A stretch of 64,000 nt of DNA from Phytophthora sp. 'mugwort' (taxonomy: Eukaryota; Oomycota; Peronosporomycetes; Peronosporales; Peronosporaceae): assembly GCA_033558025.1 (NCBI GenBank), contig JAUCEF010000016.1, positions 2,728,001 to 2,792,000 of the forward strand, given 5' to 3'. Below are positions 11,837-23,299 of the stretch, piece after piece (the stretch's first letter is position 1; each line of letters begins with the position of its first letter). Below the pieces are notes generated by a model. That model saw only the letters and a program-made list of their open reading frames with translations, was not told the origin of the DNA and made no database searches. A program made the position numbers and the translations under genes.

Positions 11837-12066
11837 GGGAGAGATCCAAGACGTGTATTCTTGGCTGCCAGTTGAGACTCGTGCGTCGCGACCCGTCGAC
11901 CTACGTTGGTTTCTTGTCGTCGCCGTCTTGCAATCGCTGCACCTGCTCCCTGCTCCAGCCCTTGCGTCGCCCTTGTCTCGCTCTGGTTTCCTAGTCGGCA
12001 CAGCGAGCAGTCGCAGGCGTGATGCGTGATGGGAGGCAGGGCTCGCGACGTGCGATAAGATTTCCA

Positions 12067-12732
12067 CTCGTCCCCAGGCCCTCCTCCCCTCCTCAGCGCT
12101 GGGCGCGGCGGCCAGACTCGTTCTGATTACTTTTTACCTATTTATAAGTGAGCAATGGAGCTGATGGCAAAACTACCCACAAGGAGGAGGAGGCCAACAA
12201 GGCGTCTGGGGAACGGTCACAGGCCGTCGCCATACAACAGCGCCTTCTATTTTCTGCTGAGGCGTGATACGACAATTGTTGCTGCACACCGAAAGCAAAG
12301 CCGCGTCGCCGCTAGAACTGCTGCACCTGCTAAAATAATACGATGTCGTAGCTCTGTAACAACTTCAACGACCTGTTGCTCGTACACGTTGACGGGCCAC
12401 GAGCAATTAAGTATCAAAAAGTATATACACAAACACAATGCAGGAGTGTGTGAAGCAGGAAGACAGCGGACACGCGTAATGTGCCAGGGAGGGGCTGGAA
12501 GCAGTGGTTGGCGATCCTTTATTTTCGAATAATGAAGCGACGGAGACGAAGTAGCCCAAAGCCAACGGGCAACGCACAGTACGCGCTCAGCAGAGCTCAG
12601 TGACCATACGCGAGAGCAGTCGGCAAGTGGACATCACGCCACCGTCGAGTGTATCCGTGCCCGTCCCGATCCACTGACAAGTCGGTATCCTCATCTCCGC
12701 AATTCCTGGAACTGTGTCGGTTTCTCGGTACT
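12067..12732. other. Upstream region of the phosphodiesterase gene; 3' flank of RPL36
   Basis: No supported gene. Open frames here (for example 12155-12532) have no domain and overlap what should be promoter of the leftward phosphodiesterase and 3' UTR of the leftward RPL36 gene. A TATA-like stretch (ACCTATTTATAAGTG) lies at about 12137-12151. Confidence 0.4.
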
Positions 12733-13352
12733 TTAAGCGTGGTGAGCGGCCTTGGCACGGAGAGCGGCGTAGTACGCCTTCATCTCCTCGCGCTTCTGCA
12801 GGGCGCGACGGTGCGTGCCGAGCTGTAGTAATCGCAGAGGGAGCGCGCGACCAGTAGACAAACACGATAATCACAGACAAGTCGTTAGTATCACTCGCAC
12901 TAGTGGTGAAGTGACGCTGCAGCTGCTGTTCACGTACGCGCTTCTTGGAGAACTTGTAGATACGCTTCTCAGCCGACGAGCCGCCGCTCTTGATCATATC
13001 AAGGATGCGCTTCTCGTACGGCATCAGGCCGACCACCTCGCGCACAATGTCGCGCACGAGTTTGGTCTTCTTGCCGGCGCGCTGCGCACATCAAGAAATC
13101 AACCATAATAATATCCCATTAGCTACCCGCTCTTTAGCTTTCCTGCCTGCCTGCGTGCAGCCTGTTCATTGTCCGGCGGCGGGCAACTGGCGGCCCTGCC
13201 TTCTTGCGCCGTTTAGACCGCCAGTCCCTGCGCTGCTGCTGCTGAAAATTCGATGCACTTACTCCCTTGCGGGAAGCGGGGCGAGGAGCCACCTGCTTCT
13301 TGTTGACAGGGAAACCCTTGTTCAGGCCCACGGCGATTCCAGTGGAGGACAT
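12733..13352 (-). CDS. RPL36: 60S ribosomal protein eL36
   Basis: A cytosolic large-subunit ribosomal protein. Exons 13352-13263, 13081-12938 and 12822-12733 join in phase 0 to give 107 residues, the normal family length. Diagnostic segments are AVGLNKGFPVNK at the N-terminus, KLVRDIVREVVGLMPYEKR in the middle, KRIYKFSKKRLGTHRRA across the second junction, and the lysine/alanine-rich tail ending AKAAHHA. Donors are GTAAGT and GTACGT; acceptors are CAG. Having two introns in a 107-codon gene is dense for this window. Confidence 0.95.
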
Positions 13353-14627
13353 GGTGATGTTTTTTGCTTCCGAAAGACTTAAAGAACCGAACTAAGTGCT
13401 GCTTGCGCGGCGGGGCACCTTTCAGGCTTGCCACCATCCGCTGGTCCATTGGTTGGTCGCCGCGCTGGACATCCAGCTAGGTGCGATTCAGACGGTTCAG
13501 AAGACCGGTCCGGACCGACGGTTAGGGTTCAATTGCGCTATGTGCGCCACATATTTATGGATGTTTAATATGCTTAAACCTTTTCATTAAAACGCGTTTT
13601 AGCGCTTGTACTTTATGCTCGCTATTCTTTCGGCAAGATTGAACACTACCTGTACTAACTTCGAGAAATCAACAAGGAAACCCAGTTCGCACGCAGCTAC
13701 TGCGAGGCCTTGCTTTACATGTCAATAGTTGACTCATTAAAAAACACAAAATATGTCTCTACGGTGCGCTTTGTTGGTGATGTATTGCAGCACTTTCACG
13801 AAATAACTATAAATATATATCGTAAGTATCGAGCGGGATAGGAAAAGATTCCGGCGGCAAAACATTTTAACCTCTTGCAGGCTTGCATGTGCAGTACTCG
13901 GGTCCATAATCCTGCCTTTTGGTAGCGGGTCGCAGATGGCGTTAATCGTTACTTGGTAGTACATTCTAGACGAACAAGCGAAATGAAAGGATAGCAGGCA
14001 AACCTTTGAGCATTGCTGTGGTAGCAACATACATTCGCACACGACATGGTAGCTGTATTGTCTATGTATTTATTGTTGCACCCCACCAATCAAACCAGCA
14101 TAAATTTTCTTCACTTACTGCAAACCTCGTTCCGTTCGACCTCGTGAGTTCGAGTTTCTTATATCCAGCCATTGCTTCCGCCGACGCAGCATTCGATAGG
14201 GTTAGAGCACGAAATGACGACAAATTTTCTAGATAATGGCATCGGTACACCATACCAATATGGTTATCTACTCTCCTGCTGTTGTTTCGATGACCACCGC
14301 TGTGACAGCTGCTGACCAGCACATGATGGGTGCCCTTTGTCACAATTTTAAATGGTGAATTGTCCTCGGAAATCTCGGTAATTTGAGTCTAGTGGACGAA
14401 AAACATTCTAATAATGGTACACTGTATAAATATGGTTATCTTTGGCAGGCGCCTCTGCCGTCGGCCAAACGCAACAAAAGTCGTACCTATAAAGTCTGGT
14501 GAGCCTGAATCGACTGTCGATTCTTATTCACACCAGGCGCTGTTTATAAAGGCACATTACAATGACGCGCTCATACCTCTCCATTTTATGCACGAATTGG
14601 GCACACTCCTATTTTAATACTTTTGGA
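13353..14627. other. Intergenic stretch without recognisable genes
   Basis: AT-richer than the gene block to the left. Short open frames on both strands carry no domain. Two loosely similar stretches (about 14226-14270 and 14404-14446, both ending in ATATGGTTATCT) suggest an old local duplication. It ends where the inverted-repeat element begins. Confidence 0.4.
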
Positions 14628-14638
14628 TCACACGTAGA

Positions 14639-15583
14639 TCACACGTAGAATATGTAAGCTTACATATTCTACGAGGCATGGTCTCGAACACTGAGCAAAT
14701 TGCCTTTCGACACTAAACAAGGAGCTCCCACGCTGAGGCGTAGGGAGATCGTCAACACTGAAAGAATCGGCCTTAAACATTGAGCGAACATCCTTGGGCA
14801 CTGAATGGTGTGACACTTGAATTGAAGCGTGCCATTAGAATATAGATTGTGCAGTATGCAAGGGATTTCGTAAATGAGAGAAAGATCGAACTCGCCTTGC
14901 ATTGCATGGTCAATTGAGCAAGGCCATGGATCAGTTTTTGCTACCGCATACTTTGGTAACTTGCGCGAATCTGGGCATGCGCACGATCTGAATAACTATC
15001 CAATAGCTGCCACATCGGACGTGGTTTAGATGCCGCTCCCGCGTAAACCTCTTCACCGTCCGACTGACATGCAACGCAATTCAGTAAGACTTTGTTAGTG
15101 GCGTGCTGGTGTTAGTCACAATAGAAATATAGTTACCTGAGATTAAGATGTCAGGGAGATACTGTCCGACGAGCTACAGTCATCGCTCACGTCGGAGTGG
15201 CTCGAATGAGTGAGGGAAGACATCATTCCCGAGATGAGAGTCGGCCCCGTGGAGCTTTCAAAAGCTTCGTACGCAGCCAGCTTCGTATTATCGTATTAGT
15301 TGCGGCAAAATACAATAGGAAGCTGGATGGCCACTGGGGAAGCCATTTTTAGCTTGCAATCGGCTCCCACGCAGTGATTTTTTTCTTCTGGGATATTTGA
15401 AACGGGATGTAGTTCGCTGTGTTGATATATATGTGCTTCAGTGCCAAATTACTCCCTGTCAGTGCTCAGGACTTCCAAATCAGTGTTGACGGCCATCCTA
15501 ATCATCAATGTTGAAGGCTTGAATTTCAGTGTTGAAGACTAAAACTACAGTGTTCGACACCTAGACTCATATTCTACGTGTGA
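14639..15583. mobile_element. Non-autonomous inverted-repeat element, 945 bp
   Basis: The ends are perfect 16-bp inverted repeats: TCACACGTAGAATATG at 14639-14654 and its complement at 15568-15583. Inside each end is an array of a short motif near AACACTGA. Left copies start near 14687, 14709, 14730, 14754, 14776, 14797 and 14812. Right copies, in opposite orientation, lie near 15439, 15459, 15480, 15505, 15526 and 15548. Spacing is about 21-25 bp. There is no coding sequence. Such subterminal arrays are typical binding sites for a transposase supplied elsewhere. An extra copy of TCACACGTAGA precedes the left end at 14628-14638. No clear target-site duplication was seen, so the superfamily is open. 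Confidence 0.7.
14644..14673. repeat. Perfect 30-bp palindrome at the left end of the element
   Basis: CGTAGAATATGTAAG is followed immediately by its exact complement. The palindrome overlaps the left terminal repeat and has no loop, so the terminal motif is present twice, head to head. The right end lacks this second copy. Confidence 0.9.
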
Positions 15584-15649
15584 GCCAAGAGTCAGGATGG
15601 ACCCACGGCATCTTGATATCTCGACTATTACTTTTGAGAAGTGGTGACC

Positions 15650-17530
15650 TACGCCTCAATATGTTCGGCTGATCCCCTGATGACCGCCATCCAGACTGAC
15701 GTGGTAGTGATGCAGCAAATCCTCCTGCAGCGTCTCGGGCACAACCAGACGAAGCAACCAGTTTCTCTCTTCCTTCACCTCCGCAGACGGCGGGCAGTAG
15801 TAAATTAGGTTCTGTTCGTCCATCTCTTAGTCAGCAGCCACGTTGTCGCACACCCGAGCTTCGTCTTTTTCCAGATCCTTCACATCCCCTTACAGGTACT
15901 TCTTGAGGTTCATGATTCACTTTTCTTCGTCTTGAGCTTGTCGGATCCGATCCACTCTCAGCTGGCGGACCGCCTCTTCGTGCAGCATACTGGGGCTGGT
16001 CACCTTCCGGCGGGATCTAGTCGCCATGGCTGCAATGCGAATCGTAGTATCCTCGGCAGCTGTGGTCAGGATCTCGGGTAGCTGATTCAGCGTCACCAGA
16101 TCCTTCCGTGTCTGGTCGTCCGTCACTCTTGTACCTGCTTCCCGCTGTAACGCCGCACTCGCCACACTACCTGCGCTGGCGTTCCATGTTCGCTTGACAT
16201 GAAGCAGGTCGTGATCCAGCCAGGATCTCAGACGGTGTAGAGCCCTTTGCTGCAACAGCGTCAACGCGGGAGCTCTGTAGTCGATCTAGCACTTCATCTG
16301 TCGGATCACCAAGTTGGAGTCCCCACCGATTACCAAACGTTCTCGATCCAGTCCTTCTAGCAGATCAAAGCATAACAACAGTCCATCGTACTCCGCCTCG
16401 TTGACCATCATTTTCTACCCATACTGACTCCGCCTTGACCACCGTCCACTCCGGCAAGTTCCACACGATAGCGCTGAAGGCGCCTCCACCGTGTTTGACC
16501 GGGCGGATCCGTCGAAGCTAGCGACCAGGAGTTCCTCATCGGGCTTCACAGTAGGGATCGGAGTCTGTGTTGCTCGGCGGGGCTCTTTCCGCGGTGCAAT
16601 TGCTACCAGTGCCTGATCCACTATCGATCGTAGCATTACACACGCAGCCAGCGATCCCAAGATCTCATCCTCGCCTTTCGTACACTCAGTGGTCCAACGT
16701 CCAGGGCGATAGCAGCGCGGCCCATTGTCCGAGCCGCCCTTGGAGCCCTCTATCGCGGAACAGCCAAGCCAACGTCGGGTGCCGCGTCAGGATCTTGATT
16801 GATCCGCCGACCAGCATCGAATATCCCAGATCCATCATACGCAGCAGTGCTAACACTTCTTTCTCCACGATGCCGTTGTTCAACTCGTTCGACTTCAGCG
16901 TGCGGCTCGTGAACATCACGGGCAAGTATGTGCCGTCGTGATCCTGCACCAGGGAGGCGGAGACTGCCCACTCGCTGGCATAGACGATCAGCACAGGCTG
17001 TTTCTTCGGATGGAAGTGTCGGAGTATCGGGGTCGTCGCGATCTTGTTCTTCAGTGTGGAGAACGCTGCTCTAGCTCGATCCACTTCGGCTCTGACGTCT
17101 CCGGATCCTGAGGACTGGGGGTCCCCGCCTTCGAGGATCTCTCGGCCGATCCTCCTTTCGTTTACAGCGATCCCGCTCTCAGCACGCATCGCGGCGAAAT
17201 CTACTTCTCGCAGCTCGTACAACACCGACGCGTATACCGCCATGACTTCAATGAAGCGTCCGTAGTAGTTCAGACTACCCAAGAACGACTGCATAGACCG
17301 TAGACATATCGGGAATGGCAGATCCACCAGTGCTCTGAGACCCTTCGGATGAGCGTCCAAGCCTTTGATGGATACACGATGTCCGAGATAATCTACCTTC
17401 TTCAGTCCCCAGAAGCTCCTCGCGACACTGATCAATATATTCCACTTATCACAGGCGGCGAGCAGGAGCTTCACTCGTTCGCACAAATGATCCCAGGATC
17501 CGGCCGTAACAAGGATGTCATCGATGTAGG
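15650..17530 (-). pseudogene. Second Gypsy remnant: RT, RNase H and start of integrase
   Basis: Same family and orientation as the remnant at 1-4.9 kb. From right to left: the reverse transcriptase YIDD box at about 17525-17505; palm and thumb with LGHRVSIKGLDAHPKGL and MQSFLGSLNYYGRFIEV; the RNase H-like region (16971-16686) with PVLIVYASEWAVSASLVQ and VEKEVLALLRMMDLGYSML; a second RNase H-type start VASFDGSARS near 16520; and a zinc-binding integrase trace near 15660-15730. The long open piece 17486-16686 is uninterrupted, but stops and frame changes follow. The N-terminal half of the reverse transcriptase is absent because sequence of the opposite orientation begins at about 17530. Confidence 0.8.
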
Positions 17531-18000
17531 ATCGAGAGTCAAAGAAGGATACGCGCGGAGGCTAGCACATATGTGGCATGGTCCCTTCCGAGTGTTGGAG
17601 ATGGTGCAACCTTGGCTGCTCGACTGGAGACAGCCGGGACAGATTATCACCTTTTATCCGGTGGTGCATGTGTCCAAGTTGAAGCCTGTGAAACATTCCC
17701 CGGTCGACCAAAGACACACTTGACCGTCGATGAGGCGGTTCGTCTCGACTTCGACAAGGTGCTGTTACCCGGAGACAGCTGGGATCGAGAGGTAGCTGAA
17801 AGGGAGTACGAAGTCGAGAAGATCAGCGACATGAGGTCGGGCCGTCGAACACGTATGGACGATCACTGCACGAGTTCAAGGTACATTGGCGAGGCTACGA
17901 CGTGCCCACCTAGGTTGACGAGGCGGATCTGAACTGTGGGGCGCTGTTGCGTGAGTCCCTGCAGGATCGAGCAAAGAAGAGTCGTTTCCAGGCGATGCAG
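17530..18000 (+). pseudogene. Inverted Gypsy integrase C-terminus and chromodomain
   Basis: On the plus strand, the frame at 17530-17723 reads VKEGYARRLAHMWHGPFRV, the integrase tail. After a frame change it continues RLDFDKVLLPGDSW and EYEVEKISDMRSGRRTR, ending in the chromodomain WVDEADLNC-like sequence and GALLRESLQDRAKKSRFQ near 17990. This matches the C-terminus seen on the minus strand at 1052-1440. It faces the neighbouring reverse transcriptase head to head, so part of a copy has been inverted or inserted here. Confidence 0.75.
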
Positions 18001-18468
18001 TCGAGGAAGCTCAAGTGGTGGAAGCCACGGCACCAAGCTTGTTGCTGCAGGTGGTACTGAGGTTGAAGGCTTGCAGGAAGGCTGCAGGTGTGAAGGAGGA
18101 GGATCCACCTTCACTATTTGGTGGTGAACGTGACGAAGTTGGTAGAAGCTCCGTGAGAGAAGAAGGAGGAGGGTTCCCGTCTGGCGAGTTGGTCGCCACG
18201 GCGGATGAAGCGAGAGGGGGGATGCAGGGAGGCAGCATACCTAAAGATGGAAAGGAGAGTGAGTGTACATGTAACCGCGAGACTCGCATCTGGTGCAATA
18301 GTTAAGCTCGCTACAAGGATCTCGGATCTGACGATGAACGGAGGATCTAAAGACGAACAAGATACGACATACGCAGGACAACTTAGCCGAAGCAAGATGG
18401 ATACTGAAGGGGTTACTACATGTAAGACGGATCACTACTGCTACCAAGTTAGTGGTATACGACACAGA

Positions 18469-21382
18469 CTACTCATGATCCGGAGTAGGCGGAGAAAACT
18501 TCATGCGAAGCCGGCCGATCTGGCGAGACGGATGGGAAGTCGGATCCGTGTGGAAGTAATCGCGCCACGGGGCGCTCTTGTCGCAGTCCGCGAGAGCGGC
18601 GATCAAATCTTGGGGCGAATCCCGTCCCTCTGCGACCGCCTCGCGTCCGGGGAACCATGTCGTGTCTTCGGACCGCAAAGGAAAATGCATGAACACCGGA
18701 TCTAGCAGCAGTCCAGGCCGCAACAGCCCGTCCGGTGAGCTTTCTCGAAGATCTGATCTTGCAGATTCCGGAACTTTGCACGAGCGTTTCAGATCCGATT
18801 CTTGCGCGCACGGTAGAAAGACGCGAACCACGCGTGTCGCGTCGCGCTCGGACTTTGGGATCGGGAAGGAGTGCGTAGCTTCCCAGTACGGCTGACGGTG
18901 ATCCTCCACGTAGGCCCGATAGCTCGTGGCAAGCGCTGCCACCTCGGCGGATCTGGCTGGATCAAAAGTCAGCGGCTCCAAAGCTGGTACGTTAAGGGCC
19001 TTCCACGGCTCCTCTCTGTACAGCGCCAGGATGTTCTCCTTCGTGAGCAAGCTCGGAGAGTAACGCGAAGGATCTAGTTGCCCTCCGCGACTGGTACGCT
19101 CAGGAAACATCCACCCAGTCGGGAGCACCGGGTTGTCGATCAGGATCCGGGGCGTGAGGGTATCGAGGGTAAGCACACTAATTTGGAAGGATCCCAAGGT
19201 GCTACCTTTTCCGCGATCACGACCCGCGGCAGATGGAAGTCGGGGAGAATACTATCCTCAGAACCGAACGGCTGGGCAGTGGGATCCGTGACGGGTGTAA
19301 CGGGAGAAGGGGTCGGATCGGGTGTACCGGTCGCCTGAGTCGCACCTCCACCTCTTCCTCCGCTTCGGCAGAGTCGGATCTTGGTCGACCACGATGGGCG
19401 TAGCTTGAGATCCCTCGCCACCGGAGATCTCCGCAGAAAAACTACGTCGACGAGCGTCGGATCGGGATTGCGCCAGAGCCATTTGTAGCTCGTCGTCGTC
19501 AGAGTCGTCGAAGATCGTGTCCGAGTCGACGAGCTCGGCGTCGGATCCACTACAATGGGAGATGGAACCGGGATCGGAGCTAGATCCAGATCTTGTGCCT
19601 GGGAACTCGTAGCCCCCATCACCGACCTCAGTCGCGGCGTCAACAAAAAAAACTAGATCCAAGGAGGATCCTGGTTGGACTGGAGGCACCTTCGAGGCCG
19701 ATCCGGAGGCAGTTGCGCCATTCACCGCAGGGGGGGAAGAGGCACCTTCTTCAGCGGGCTCGGATCCTCGTGGCGAGGAGAGGCGGGTGGACTCTAGAGC
19801 CTCTCGGAGGAAGCCTGGTCACTCCGAGCCACGGAATTAGATCGACCGCTACGTGCAACCGACGAGCTCCGCATGACGGCCGAGGCGATCGATGCTACGT
19901 TGACGAGAGCGCTGTCCCGCTCCGTGACGGCTGAGTCGTGCTTGCCGAGGAGGCCTTGGTGACCCTGCGACAGAAGCTCATGCTGGCAGCGGAGTCGACC
20001 GAGATCTTGGCGGACCAGCTGGTACGCTTGCTGCATGTCGGAGATCTGCTCAAGGAGATCTCTCTGGGCCTTAAAATATTTCTGCCCCTCCTGCATAGCA
20101 GTGTCGAGATCCAGGCGCGCCTGATCGCGTTCGCTACTGAGCTGAGTCACTTGGGCCACAGCAGACTCCAGATCTCGCCACTTGAGCGCCGGCGCAGATG
20201 TTGGTGTTCGCGCGGGTCACCTGACTCTGGGCCCTCTTGTGTTCTTGAGCGATCGTGTCGCGCGCAGCTTCGAAGGTCTTGTAGTCCACGCGGAGATTAC
20301 GGAGTTGATCTTGCATCTGGTGCAACAAATCTTCGACACGCGCGTGATCTTGGTAAGCTGCCCCCAGCGAGCGCTTCAGGCGCTCGATCTTTTCTCGGGC
20401 AGCATCTAGCTTGGCTGTGGTATGATTGTGAACCCTGTGAAGATCCGCGCGGCGACGCTCAGCCTTGTCACGAAACCCTCTAGCCCGAGGATCCGCTCAC
20501 CTCGGACGTGCAGCTCGATCCGTGCAGCGTGCAGATCTGTGCGGGAACCGATCCGTCGAACCGTTGGCGCTCTTGGTGCAGTTCTTCCCGCAGGCGCTGA
20601 GCTTCATGTTCTAGATCCTGGACATGCTGATTCCGTTGCTCGTGGCTATGCTGAAGATCCGCTTGGTCCTTCTGAAGTCGAAAGAGATCTCTGAACTCCA
20701 TGTCACGCTCGGATTGAGCGGTTTGACACTGCTGCTCAAGGTCGGCGGATCGCTGCCTCAGCCCGGTCGCTTCATACCGCAGATCCTGCGCAAGGAAAGG
20801 GGCAGCCGTGGGCGGATCGGCTGGCGCAGCACTGCCATGGTCAGATAAGCGACGCTCCAGACCGAGGGCATAGTCGTGCAGGCGGGTGTACGCCTCCGCG
20901 CTGGTTTCTTCTAGCAAGGCGTAACGCGCCCGCAGATCGCCCAAACCCTGGACCTCCACGCGGAGACGGTCAGCTTCTTGACGCGTTTCGGCTTCAACCT
21001 GCGTGACTTGACGAAGTCGCCCCTGGATAACGTCGTAGCGGTTCTGGACGAAGTCTACGAACGAGCGCGCAGTCGTCCAGTTGGGCTTGGCCAACGTGTG
21101 GAGTTCTTCGTTGTGGCGACGCGCAGTAACCAGATCCTGCAGGGCTTGCTGATGCTTGGCCAGCAACTCATCGTAAGCACCAACGAAGGTGTGGATCGAC
21201 GCTGCCGCGGCTTGCAGCGGATCCAGATCCAGCAGCACTGGAGTTGCCGCCGCTGAAGGATCCGACAGCGCGTAATCACAGTGCGCACATGGAGGAGGGA
21301 CGTCCGGGGACAGACCTTGCCCGGCGAATACGGCAGCGCGAGGCGTGGCGTCGGAGTCATGGGCGTGGTGGGCGGACGACAT
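18469..21382 (-). pseudogene. Coiled-coil gag-like ORF of the second Gypsy element, frameshifted
   Basis: A long minus-strand coding region broken into pieces: 21382-20480 (300 codons from ATG), 20328-20134, 20159-19794, 19725-19258, 19646-19140 and 19197-18469. The first 600 or so codons are strongly heptad-like and rich in Gln, Glu, Arg and Leu (EAQRLREELHQERQRF), which predicts a long coiled coil. A Ser/Asp-rich linker (DSDTIFDDSDDDELQMAL) follows. The last piece (about 240 codons) has no recognised domain but sits where a gag-type region would precede pol. No zinc knuckle was found. Position, orientation and the shared GATC richness tie it to the pol remnant at 15.6-17.5 kb. Gag function is inferred only from that. 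Confidence 0.5.
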
Positions 21383-22370
21383 GGTAAACAGGCTTGATCT
21401 GGGTGGGTGACGGTGGGTTGAATTGTGACACAGTGTGTTACCGTTGCGCGGTGGTTACAACGTGTCAGGGGCGGTTGTCGTATTGCAGATCCGGATAAGA
21501 TGGAAGATGACCGGTAGCCGGAAGATCCACGTCGCCAACGGCAGCCATAACAGCGTCAAGGTGATGGATCCGGACCAGCGACACGCCTGATCTGTACATG
21601 GTACAGATCCTGGATCCGTCCCGTGGGGTGAGGTCCTAAGTTAAATCCGATCAGTTTAGTGCACACCCGGTTGAAGATCCGTAGCTAAAGGGAGGTAGAG
21701 TGGAGACGAGTGGCCAGGAATAGGTCAGAGATGGGATCCTGGGTTATATGTAGTCCGTAGGATAGGTTTTGGGATGGGATCCTAAGGTAGATAGGCTAAG
21801 GTATAAATCAGAACCGAATTTGCACTGGAAGACAGACTTGACTCTAGTATAGGGGATTTCTATTGGCCCCATACATAGACCAAGTCTAAACTTTGGCGAT
21901 CTTCCTGCACACGGGGCAGACCCTGGATAGCTTCGCCAGGTCACGCTCGTCCTTTGGTTTCTCAACCCCCATCAAGATCCCGCTATTGGAAGCGGCAAGC
22001 ATCGTAAAGGAACAAGGACAACTCCGATACGGAGCAAGGACACCTCAAGAAGGAACAACTTCGAATCTCGCATTTCTATTACGGATCCACAAGGTCTACG
22101 CAAGAGCTCAAGACCAAACCAACACCGGATCTCATGCGCAGGAATACCCGCGCAGACCCACCCCTCCCAAGTCCCCACAAGGACGTCCAAGGCCCACCAA
22201 GTGCGCATCTCGTGTCAACGAGAGAGCAGTATCAGCCTGCCGGCGGGTACACAAGGTGAACCACTCAGCAACAACACGACCGTCGGAGTACCCCCTCCGT
22301 TAGTCGGTGTCTGGGCGCAGTGCGTGTGAGTTGGGATCCTACTGAAATTCAGTAGATCCGCTCTACCACA
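21383..22370. other. Leader or LTR region upstream of the gag-like ORF
   Basis: No gene is supported. Given the element's leftward orientation this should contain its leader and 5' LTR. I could not fix LTR ends or a primer binding site. It contains the hairpin GATCTGTAC-ATG-GTACAGATC at 21589-21609 and an imperfect palindrome at about 22335-22361 (GGATCCTACTGA / TCAGTAGATCC). Confidence 0.35.
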
Positions 22371-22392
22371 CTACCCTACCTGCGCAGATGCT

Positions 22393-23299
22393 ATGCAAAC
22401 CGCGCCACGTGGTGGAAAACGGGTGCAGAAGATGACAGCAGAAGGTGTGGCTGTCCTTCTATCGCAGCTGTCTATCGATCCCGATCCCACGCTCCGACAG
22501 CTTGCCGACCAGCTCGAACAAGAGTTCTCCATCTCCGTGTGCCCCCAGACCATCAGTAGTCACCTGAAAGCTAGCCTGATAACCATGAAGCAGTTCCACA
22601 AAGAGCCGCAGTACATGAACACGGCGGTGAACAAGCTCAAGCGCGAGAGAGGGGTTCTTGTCCGCTTGCAACAGCCGCAGCCAATGGGAAAGTCCGTTAT
22701 TTACATGGACGAGACCAACTTTAATATCTGGTCGCCCGCACGCGTGGTCGCAGCGTTCATGGGAGTCGTGCCGTCAAGAAGATGCTGGCCGTTGGTGGCC
22801 AGAACATGCAAGCCATAGCGCGCATTGGTAAGGGTGGTGTGGTCCACTACGAGACGAAGCTCGGCAGCAACAAATACCAGCACTCAAATGAGTTTATCCG
22901 CAACGTGCTGCGCAAGTTCGCTGACGTGAGCAACGTTGTGGTGGTGCTGGACAACGCGCCATGTCACGCGCGTGCAGAGTTTGTGTTCGAAGAGTCAGTG
23001 TTCAAGGCGGCGACGTTGCTACGTTGGGTCCCTATTCTCCCATGTTAAACCCGTCCGAGAATGTGTTTTCTGCGTTCAAGTCGGTGATGAAGGACTTCAT
23101 GACCGAGCGCGGGGCGGAGATAATAGCAGTTCCGCCTGGAACCGTAATGAAAGCGCACCGCCAACAATTCCTGCATGAAGCAGCTGAAACGCTGTTCCCT
23201 CGTGTGGCTACCTCACAGCTGTGTGCGTCCTGCTACAGGCACACGCCCCGTTTCCATGTCAAGGTGACGAACCTGAAGGACATGCCTGTAGGCCGTTGA
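22393..23299 (+). pseudogene. Tc1/mariner (IS630-type) transposase with two frameshifts
   Basis: A DDE transposase of the Tc1/mariner-IS630 superfamily. The first segment from the ATG at 22393 has a helix-turn-helix region (TLRQLADQLEQEFSISVCPQ) and the first catalytic aspartate in VIYMDETNFNIW. A frameshift near 22740-22780 leads to MLAVGGQNMQAIARIGKGG and the second aspartate in VVVLDNAPCHA. A second frameshift near 23020 leads to LGPYSPMLNPSENVFSAFK with the catalytic glutamate. The spacing from the second Asp to the Glu is about 34-35 residues. All catalytic residues survive, so decay is recent or mild. Terminal inverted repeats were not found. Confidence 0.8.

Noticed and set aside
11580..12029. 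149-codon plus-strand frame
   Set aside because: Antisense to the phosphodiesterase first exon and its upstream region; no domain.
14226..14446. Two similar stretches ending in ATATGGTTATCT, about 180 bp apart
   Set aside because: Similarity is partial and short; it may be an old local duplication but is too weak to call a repeat feature.
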